This document shows positions 6,578 to 11,163 of a DNA stretch of 11,163 nt, in pieces (position 1 is the stretch's first letter; each line of letters opens with the position of its first letter). The DNA is from JAGTVB01 sp964624765. Its GTDB lineage: Bacteria > Pseudomonadota > Gammaproteobacteria > HK1. The position numbers were made by a program, and so were the translations under genes. The notes under the pieces were generated by a model, which worked only from the letters and a program-made list of their open reading frames with translations, was not told the origin of the DNA and made no database searches. Location of the stretch: positions 1 through 11,163 of the forward strand of contig CAZUZO010000119.1 in NCBI GenBank assembly GCA_964624765.1. The letters run 5' to 3'.

Positions 6578-6872
6578 GGCGACAAAATCGTCGGGAACGA
6601 TTTTGAACAGCTGGAAGCTGGCTCCAAAGGGGCGAGCCCCAAGGATGGGGCGAGTAACAACCGCAGTGTACAAGGGAGTACATGAGGATTCTGAGCCGCC
6701 GCGCAACGCGCTCAGAGCTTGTGAAAAAACCGTCGCGAGCGGCACGAGAGCCAGGCGGACGGGGCGCAGCGACGAGACATATCAAATAGATAGGCGAGGA
6801 GCGAGCACCGCCCAACGCCGCTATCGGGTCGTGTAGCAGGTTTTTTCACAAGCTCTCAGGCAAGCGAAGCAG
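6578..6872 (+). repeat. Dispersed intergenic repeat, copy B, split by a MITE
   Basis: Copy B runs from GGCGACAAAATCG through the palindromic 21-mer at 6584-6604 (AAAATCGT...ACGATTTT), a GGGGCGAG block, the core CGCAGTGTACAAGGGAGTAC (6662-6681) and GAGCCGCCGCGCAACGC, to CTCAG at 6711-6715. It resumes after the inserted element with CTCAGGCAAGCGAAGCAG (6855-6872). With the insertion removed, the sequence parallels copies A and C continuously. Relative to A it carries about 24 extra bases between the GGGGCGAG block and the core. Confidence 0.78.
6716..6854. mobile_element. 139 bp MITE-like non-autonomous element
   Basis: Perfect 16 bp terminal inverted repeats, AGCTTGTGAAAAAACC at 6716-6731 and its complement at 6839-6854, enclose 107 bp with no open frame of note. 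The 5 bp sequence CTCAG directly flanks both ends (6711-6715 and 6855-6859), as expected for a target-site duplication. The outer two bases of each duplication happen to extend the inverted repeat to 18 bp, so the exact boundary could shift. Sister repeats A and C run uninterrupted across the equivalent position, which supports insertion. It must have been moved by a transposase encoded elsewhere; I cannot assign the IS family from the ends alone. Confidence 0.82.
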
Positions 6873-6889
6873 TTTTTACAACAGCTTCT

Positions 6890-6990
6890 GACGGGGCGAT
6901 TAACCACCGAAGTGTACACCGAGGTGCATGAGGATGGTGAGCCGCTGCGCCACGCAGTCAGGCTAGCGCAGTCGTTTAAGAAGCTTCTTA
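6890..6990 (+). repeat. Dispersed intergenic repeat, copy C (partial)
   Basis: GGGGCGATTAACCACCGAAG at 6894-6913 parallels GGGGCGAGTAACAACCGCAG of copy B. It continues with GTGTACACCGAGGTGCATGAGG, GAGCCGCTGCGCCACGCAGT and GGCTAGCGCAGTCG. The upstream AAAATCGT palindrome present in A and B is missing, so this copy is 5'-truncated. It stands in tandem with B and ends about 23 bp before the ribosome binding site of the small gene. Confidence 0.72.
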
Positions 6991-7012
6991 GGGCAGCATT
7001 ATTGAAGTAGCT

Positions 7013-7018
7013 AAGGAG
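7013..7018 (+). promoter_or_regulatory. Ribosome binding site of the 75-residue protein gene
   Basis: AAGGAG lies 7 bases before the GTG at 7026 and decides this non-ATG start. No in-frame ATG is available at the N-terminus. Confidence 0.8.
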
Positions 7019-7025
7019 AAGTTCA

Positions 7026-7253
7026 GTGTACCTAAAACAAAAGTCCAGCGGCCATCTTGTAGAAGTGTTAAGCCTCAACGATCTCTTTAATCCGTACCAT
7101 GCAACTTTGGTTGGCCGATTTCATTATGGCGAGGAGCTTCAGGATCCCGAGCGGTTTCCTAAGGGCGATCTGGTATTCCCCTCTGGCGAGGAGTTGCCAC
7201 GCTGTTGGCTCGATTCTCACTACCGGGATGCCGAGGTCTACAAGAACAAGTGA
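7026..7253 (+). CDS. Small conserved hypothetical protein (75 aa)
   Basis: The product begins MYLKQKSSGHLVEVLSLNDL and continues through GRFHYGEELQDPERF, DLVFPSGEELPRCW and DSHYRD. I recognise this as a short conserved proteobacterial protein with the same GEELQDPE and LVFPSGE.LPRCW blocks. From memory some entries are labelled acetyltransferase, but I see no acetyltransferase fold in 75 residues and do not adopt the name. It is soluble, without a signal peptide or membrane helix. The start is a GTG with a good AAGGAG. It stands alone after a repeat array and ends 7 bp from the stop of the convergent membrane-protein gene, so the two transcripts probably overlap at their 3' ends. Its function is unknown. 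Confidence 0.82.
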   Translation: MYLKQKSSGHLVEVLSLNDLFNPYHATLVGRFHYGEELQDPERFPKGDLVFPSGEELPRCWLDSHYRDAEVYKNK

Positions 7254-7260
7254 GCCCTAT

Positions 7261-7944
7261 TTACTTTCCCTGTAGATAGGCGGCGTCGTCAAAGGTGGCT
7301 ACCCATTGCGGGCGATAAACTACCAGCAGGGTGACCAGCATGCCGTTGAGCAGCGCCTCGGGTAAGGCCATCAAGGGTAGATAAGCCAGAGAGGCAATCG
7401 CGGCTGAGCCGCTCGCAGCATCCTTTACCAGAGCGTATCCGACCCATGCGAAGCGGCTCATGATCATCGCCAGAGCACCACCAAAGAAGGCACCCACGAA
7501 GATGTACACAAAGAAGTGGGTCGGTAGTTTGCGTTGGGCCAAGCGATGGGTCATCAGCGTGACCATGGCGGGAAGGATGACATTGGCCAGCATCGCGATC
7601 GGGAAGATATGCCAGCTTATCTGCCCGTCTAACATCAGTCCAAGCTGAGCGATGCCTGCCGCGATGATGGCCAGGGGCCAGCCGACTGCAAGGGTGACCG
7701 TGGTGAGCCCGAGCAAATGAAATTCAATCCCGAAGCCGAGGTGGGTGCGTATACTCCATAGCACCAGTAGCGCAACACTTGAGCCGAGGAAAACATGCAA
7801 TTGCTGGGGGTTTGCGAGCCTGCGCCACGGTGCGTGGCGGATCGCCAAGACCAATATCGGAAGACACAAGACCAGTGTCACGCCAAGAACGTCACCAGGG
7901 GCCGGCAGCACGCTCAGGGCGAGATTCTCTGACTTGCTGATCAC
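7261..7944 (-). CDS. CbiM-like / COG3235-type integral membrane protein (energy-coupling-factor permease-like)
   Basis: The 227-residue product has about six or seven hydrophobic segments. The block FGIEFHLLGLTTVTLAVGWPLAII (residues 71-94) and the end ALPEALLNGMLVTLLVVYRPQWVATFDDAAYL (193-224) resemble CbiM-like permeases and the COG3235 group. True CbiM proteins bind Ni2+ or Co2+ through an extreme N-terminal Met-His-Ile segment. Here the N-terminus reads MISKSENLALSVLPAP and lacks it, and no cbiN, cbiQ or cbiO gene is adjacent, so metal transport is not demonstrated. The GTG start at 7942-7944 is the only reasonable one: an in-frame stop lies a few codons upstream, and no clear Shine-Dalgarno is visible. 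The gene is monocistronic in the window and converges with the small gene on the plus strand. Confidence 0.8.
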   Translation of the reverse strand: MISKSENLALSVLPAPGDVLGVTLVLCLPILVLAIRHAPWRRLANPQQLHVFLGSSVALLVLWSIRTHLGFGIEFHLLGLTTVTLAVGWPLAIIAAGIAQLGLMLDGQISWHIFPIAMLANVILPAMVTLMTHRLAQRKLPTHFFVYIFVGAFFGGALAMIMSRFAWVGYALVKDAASGSAAIASLAYLPLMALPEALLNGMLVTLLVVYRPQWVATFDDAAYLQGK

Positions 7945-8173
7945 GGGTCTAGCGGAGCTTTAGTTACGTCAATGCCGCCCCCACCCTCTGTTTCTCGGGC
8001 GCGGTTTTTTAGCTTCCCCGCTCTTGATGTCGGTTTAAAGGCTGAGACGCTAGTAGGGGGACGCTGATATGGATGGCTATTCTAGGTACCCAGGGGCGCG
8101 AAATATACTCCCTCAGGGAGGGCTCATCCTGACGGTATTCGCTTTACAGGGGCTTGCGAAGAAAGATGGTGGG
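7945..8173. other. Intergenic region upstream of the CbiM-like gene
   Basis: A 229 bp gap between two minus-strand genes that should contain the CbiM-like promoter. It has the short palindrome CTCCCTCAGGGAG at 8108-8120, adjoining TATACT at 8104-8109 on the plus strand. A terminator-like plus-strand structure (GC-rich arms near 7975-7981 and 7997-8004, then TTTTTT at 8005-8010) is also present, but no plus-strand gene feeds into it. I see no cobalamin or NiCo riboswitch pattern. Confidence 0.45.
8108..8120. promoter_or_regulatory. Short palindrome, possible operator
   Basis: CTCCCTCAGGGAG is a perfect 6+1+6 palindrome about 165 bp upstream of the CbiM-like gene. Its size is typical of a dimeric-regulator half-site pair. 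No regulator is named; as an RNA hairpin the loop would be too small without opening base pairs. Confidence 0.3.
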
Positions 8174-10177
8174 TTAGTCAGGATTGCTTGAGTGGTTTTT
8201 TTCCATCTGGGTTCTGACATCGATCAGGTGTTTTCTGGCACGCTGCAGGTTTAGCTTGGCTTTTACTCTCTCCTCTTCGGCCTTTTGTTGGGCAGATCGA
8301 GCGCGGCTTGCTTGATGTTCGGCTGTTGTTTTGTCTCGAAGGTTTGGCGTGACCGGAGAAGATACGCTGCCTTGTTCGAGTTGTAGTTGAATGTCCGCTA
8401 TCATCACCTGGTGGGGGTCGGCGTGGGATTCACTTGTTGCAGCAGCCAAGGTGTCTGCACCCATCGCTTCCACCAGGGTCCTGGCAGCGGTGGCTTCTTC
8501 CATTGAACGCTGGTATTCTTCCCGATGACGATGTTCAGTCCCCTGACAAATTTCGAGGCGTAGCTCACCCTCCACGGCCCGGTGCCGCGCAACCTGTTCC
8601 TCGACTCGGTACTTGACGTTGACCGCCTGCTTCTCAGCCTGAGTCGCCGCTGTTAACCGACTATCCGCATGCGCAAGTTTATGCTCGATGGCCTCGAGTT
8701 CAGCTCGAAGGCTTTCCTCTAACGTTTCCTCGATATCGTCTGCTTGGGTCGGAGAGCCTGTCTTTTCCCCAGGGGATTGGTGTCCGCTTTCATGGCAGGG
8801 AGCCGAGGGCATCTGAACGGGCTGGTGTCGCCGCTCTGTTGGTTCGTTCGGTTGTCTTGGCCGAGATGTCGCATCAGGACCGGGTAAGGCAAGTCCACTG
8901 GTTTGGCCGGCAGTCGCAGTCTGTGGGTCTTGAAGCCGCATGCTGAGCTGGCGCGCCTCGTGTTCTATCGCCCGGTGGCTCGCCTGGGCAGCTTCTAGCT
9001 CCTGTTGCGCCACGCGCAAGGCCCGCTCACTTTGTCGGAGCTCGGCCTCGAGCCGCATTCGTTCCTTGCGTAAGCGCGCCTCCGCCTCAATGTGCACATG
9101 TTCCCGTGCCGTCGGTAGGGCGGGGTATGGCGCGTCTGCGCGTTCAGGGGCCTGCTCTCTGACGGCGCTGAGGCTTGCCTGAATGTCAGCGGCTTGTTTT
9201 TGCAACCGCTTGCGCGCTGTAGCATATTTCTCCGCCAGCTGTTTTCGCTCTGTCTCAAGTCGTTGTTCGGCGGCCCGTCTGGCTTCTTCCAGCTGCGCTA
9301 GTTGCGTGGATATTCGCCGGTAGTCGGCCTCCAGTCGTTGTTCTTCGTTGCTGACCGGGTTCTCGATTGGGTCACGGAGGCGTCGGTGAATCGACTGTTC
9401 TTGGGCATGACGGGTGTTGGAAGATCGTAGAGCCGCTTCGAGTTGCAGTTTCTTGTGGTGGGCCTTGGTAAGGGCTTCGCTGGCCGCATGCGACCGTTCC
9501 TCTAAGCGTGCCTGATCAGCGAGAAGACGCGCCAATTGGTTTTCCAAGGAGCGTGACTCAGCCTGCTCAACCGAACCTTCTAGGCCATGAAACCCGCTTG
9601 CCCAGAGCCGTCTTGCGATGGTTGCCTCCGCTTTGTCCCGCACGGCGGACTCGATCTCCGACTCAGCAGCGGCCAGTTCTGGGTTAAGCGGTTTCGGCTC
9701 CGCAGCATTCTCTGATTGCGGGGGGACGATGGTCTCCATGGCCGCCAGTGTCCCGCAGGACTCTGCTCGGTGCCCATAGGCCACGCGGGCGTTGCGCTGC
9801 AGAGGATCTTCGGCATCGGCAGCGGTGCTGATCAACTGACTTACCAGCTCGCGTCGGATACGCAATAGACACACGGGCGTATGCGTTTTTGCTCGAATCT
9901 GACCTGAACGCAGGCGAGATAAAGGGAAACGGCTAATTGGGCTCGTACCTCGTTGGGTGTCGACGAGCCGTTCACCGGCCATGAGCCCCAGCTCACCCTC
10001 GAGCAGATAAAGCGTATAGCGTGAATCCAGAAACGCGTCACGGATCTCTTCGCCTGGGGGGATTTCCAGGATTTCCGTCTGCGATACCAGTTTCGCCCGG
10101 GTTTCAGGAGCGAGTTCGTCAAATGGCACGAAGCGTCGCAGGGTGTCTGGAGTGAGGAAGAATTGTTTGGCTTGCAT
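8174..10177 (-). CDS. Cyclic-nucleotide-binding-like domain fused to a long coiled coil
   Basis: The 667-residue protein is not a known named family to me. Residues about 10-118 resemble the cNMP-binding/Crp beta-barrel (FVPFDELAPETRAKLVSQTEILEIPPGEEI, LYLLEGELGLM, then a strand ending CLLRIRRELVSQL), but the canonical phosphate-binding GExxxxxxxRxA signature is not evident, so nucleotide binding is uncertain. Residues about 165-410 and 480-667 are dominated by Glu/Arg/Gln/Ala-rich heptad-like sequence, predicted to be two long coiled coils, separated by a Pro/Gln/Ser-rich linker at about 417-478. There is no signal peptide, membrane helix or helix-turn-helix, so it is probably a cytoplasmic structural or scaffold protein rather than a transcription factor. 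The ATG at 10175-10177 follows GAGAGAGAG. It lies 41 bp downstream of the ybfF-like gene, so the two are likely co-transcribed. Confidence 0.82.
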   Translation of the reverse strand: MQAKQFFLTPDTLRRFVPFDELAPETRAKLVSQTEILEIPPGEEIRDAFLDSRYTLYLLEGELGLMAGERLVDTQRGTSPISRFPLSRLRSGQIRAKTHTPVCLLRIRRELVSQLISTAADAEDPLQRNARVAYGHRAESCGTLAAMETIVPPQSENAAEPKPLNPELAAAESEIESAVRDKAEATIARRLWASGFHGLEGSVEQAESRSLENQLARLLADQARLEERSHAASEALTKAHHKKLQLEAALRSSNTRHAQEQSIHRRLRDPIENPVSNEEQRLEADYRRISTQLAQLEEARRAAEQRLETERKQLAEKYATARKRLQKQAADIQASLSAVREQAPERADAPYPALPTAREHVHIEAEARLRKERMRLEAELRQSERALRVAQQELEAAQASHRAIEHEARQLSMRLQDPQTATAGQTSGLALPGPDATSRPRQPNEPTERRHQPVQMPSAPCHESGHQSPGEKTGSPTQADDIEETLEESLRAELEAIEHKLAHADSRLTAATQAEKQAVNVKYRVEEQVARHRAVEGELRLEICQGTEHRHREEYQRSMEEATAARTLVEAMGADTLAAATSESHADPHQVMIADIQLQLEQGSVSSPVTPNLRDKTTAEHQASRARSAQQKAEEERVKAKLNLQRARKHLIDVRTQMEKNHSSNPD

Positions 10178-10218
10178 GATCGCGATGCTCTCTCTCGGGC
10201 ATTGGGTGCCGGAGCAAA

Positions 10219-10992
10219 CTACCGCCTGAAGAAATGCTGTAGCGCCGCCTGAAAGCGCTTGGGTTGGTCCGCATGGACCCAGTGTGCTGCTTCAGGAATA
10301 CTGACGATGGTGGCGGATGGAAAGTGGGCATGAATCACCGGGTAAACCTGGGGAGTGATGTAGTCAGATTGTTCCCCTCGTACAAACAAACTTCTCGCCC
10401 AGAAGCGCTGCTTTGGACTCTGCTGAGGAAATCCGAGTAGATCGGGAAGAGCCCGCGCGATAGCCGATAGCGCTATGCGCCATCGGTATTGCCCACCGTC
10501 ATTGACCAGATTTTGCAGCAGGAAACCCCGCAAGCGCTTATCGGTAATCCATTGCCTGAGTTGAGTATCGGCATCGGCACGCCGCGTGACACGCTTGAGA
10601 TCGACACGTTGCATGGCGGTGATGATCTGCCCATAGTCGCGTCGGTATTGGACCGGTGCGATGTCGACCACGACGAGCTCGAGGACTCGTTGTGGTCGCT
10701 GCAAGGCCGCCAGCATCGCCACTTTCCCCCCCATGCTGTGGCCCATGAATGTGGCCTGCTGCAGCGCTTCCCGATCCATGAGCGCGAAAACATCGCTCAC
10801 CATTTGTCCATAGTTCATCGTGTCCGCGTGAGGGGACCGACCATGGTTTCTGAGGTCTACGGCCAACACGCGATATTGTTGGCTGAGAAAACGACCGATC
10901 GGACGCCAGTTGACGCTCGATCCGAAGAGGCCATGCAGGATGATCAGGGGTGAACCGACACCGTATCGATCGACGTACAAGGGAACTGGCAT
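10219..10992 (-). CDS. ybfF: Alpha/beta-hydrolase esterase, YbfF family
   Basis: The 257-residue product matches YbfF-type acyl-CoA/short-ester hydrolases. LHGLFGSSVNWRPIGRFL (residues 19-36) supplies the oxyanion region, GHSMGG at 84-89 contains the nucleophile Ser86, VVVDIAPVQY at 107-116 has Asp110, equivalent to the acid that E. coli YbfF uses after strand 6, and PEAAHWVHADQP contains the catalytic His237. GEQSDYI (206-212) offers Asp210 at the more usual acid position. The VDLRNHGRSPH motif is also typical. The enzyme is soluble and cytoplasmic; E. coli YbfF hydrolyses palmitoyl-CoA, malonyl-CoA and small esters in vitro, with unclear physiology. The ATG at 10990-10992 fits the family N-terminus, although no strong Shine-Dalgarno is seen. 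It is the first gene of a minus-strand pair with the coiled-coil protein. All catalytic residues are intact. Confidence 0.92.
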   Translation of the reverse strand: MPVPLYVDRYGVGSPLIILHGLFGSSVNWRPIGRFLSQQYRVLAVDLRNHGRSPHADTMNYGQMVSDVFALMDREALQQATFMGHSMGGKVAMLAALQRPQRVLELVVVDIAPVQYRRDYGQIITAMQRVDLKRVTRRADADTQLRQWITDKRLRGFLLQNLVNDGGQYRWRIALSAIARALPDLLGFPQQSPKQRFWARSLFVRGEQSDYITPQVYPVIHAHFPSATIVSIPEAAHWVHADQPKRFQAALQHFFRR

Positions 10993-11163
10993 CAGGCAGC
11001 TGGAGCTCTTAACGTTAAGCGATTCGCATGCGACTCACGCCGGTCCCTCAAGATGTTTCTTTAGCGGCTGGTTTGATGAGAGCCCTAAAGGTTTCTTCCA
11101 CCTGGCGGGATGGCATCGCAGGATTTTCTTAGACCCCTTCTACCCTCACCTCGTTTTCCCAAG
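10993..11163. other. Upstream region of the ybfF-like gene
   Basis: These 171 bp to the window edge should carry the promoter of the ybfF-like gene. I see the palindrome TTAACGTTAA at about 11010-11019, close to the start codon, but no convincing -35/-10 pair and no coding sequence. Confidence 0.4.

Larger units (their letters stand above)
6281..7025. other. Repeat-rich intergenic region (745 bp)
   Basis: No credible gene is present. From left to right it holds an AT-rich palindrome ATTATAAT (6358-6365), a GC-rich hairpin (6448-6470), dispersed repeat copy B (6578-6872) interrupted by a 139 bp MITE (6716-6854), and copy C (6890-6990). The TATAAT within the palindrome looks like a -10 box, but there is no matching -35, so I do not call a promoter. 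Positions 6281-6447 and 6471-6577 hold nothing else I recognise. The ribosome binding site of the small downstream gene lies just after copy C. Confidence 0.75.

Noticed and set aside
6383..6836. 100- and 141-codon plus-strand and 128-codon minus-strand frames
   Set aside because: They span repeat copy B and the MITE; no start has a ribosome binding site and no domain is recognisable.
6578..6990. CRISPR-like array from repeated units
   Set aside because: The copies are long, divergent, unevenly spaced and partly inverted; there are no short identical repeats with spacers and no cas genes.
7975..8010. Intrinsic terminator on the plus strand (GC arms then TTTTTT)
   Set aside because: The stem needs a bulge and no plus-strand gene reads into it, so I did not call it as a terminator.
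7945..8173. Cobalamin or NiCo riboswitch upstream of the CbiM-like gene
   Set aside because: I could not find the B12-box or the NiCo four-way junction consensus.
8434..9489. Plus- and minus-strand frames of 60-90 codons inside the coiled-coil gene
   Set aside because: They are alternative frames of a compositionally biased coding sequence.

Overview
The window looks like part of a gammaproteobacterial chromosome with moderately high GC. The evidence is protein-level resemblance to E. coli-type MtfA, ThiL, YbdK and YbfF, good Shine-Dalgarno sequences at several starts, and intergenic space filled with palindromic repeats of a kind common in Gammaproteobacteria. No phage, plasmid, CRISPR, rRNA or tRNA gene was seen. 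I cannot name the species.

Layout. (1) Positions 13-1876, minus strand: a thiamine-monophosphate kinase-like gene (thiL-like) followed by mtfA, a zinc peptidase of the Mlc-inactivator family. The ThiL-like protein has lost several normally invariant acidic residues and is not next to nusB or pgpA, so it may be a divergent or non-catalytic paralogue. (2) Positions 1877-2779: a 0.9 kb divergent intergenic region without a credible gene, built from a 198 bp foldback element, one copy (A) of a dispersed repeat, and a fragment related to a miniature transposon. (3) Positions 2780-6280, plus strand: an apparent operon of a sodium:neurotransmitter-symporter-family (SNF) transporter, a YbdK-type carboxylate-amine ligase and a CPBP-family intramembrane protease. 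(4) Positions 6281-7025: a second repeat-rich gap with copies B and C of the dispersed repeat. Copy B is interrupted by a 139 bp MITE-like element with perfect 16 bp terminal inverted repeats and a 5 bp target duplication. (5) Positions 7026-7253, plus: a 75-residue conserved small protein, converging at 7 bp spacing on (6) a minus-strand CbiM-like/COG3235-type membrane protein (7261-7944). (7) Positions 8174-10992, minus: a YbfF-type esterase followed by a 667-residue protein that joins a cyclic-nucleotide-binding-like domain to a very long coiled coil.

The genes do not form one pathway. The tightest unit is transporter-ligase-protease, which suggests amino-acid uptake plus amide or peptide-bond formation. 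The observations most worth follow-up are the nested repeats (a MITE whose empty site can be reconstructed from sister copies in the same window), the ThiL-like protein missing metal-site residues, and the sensor-plus-coiled-coil protein. I did not find a clear new defence, secretion or biosynthetic system.
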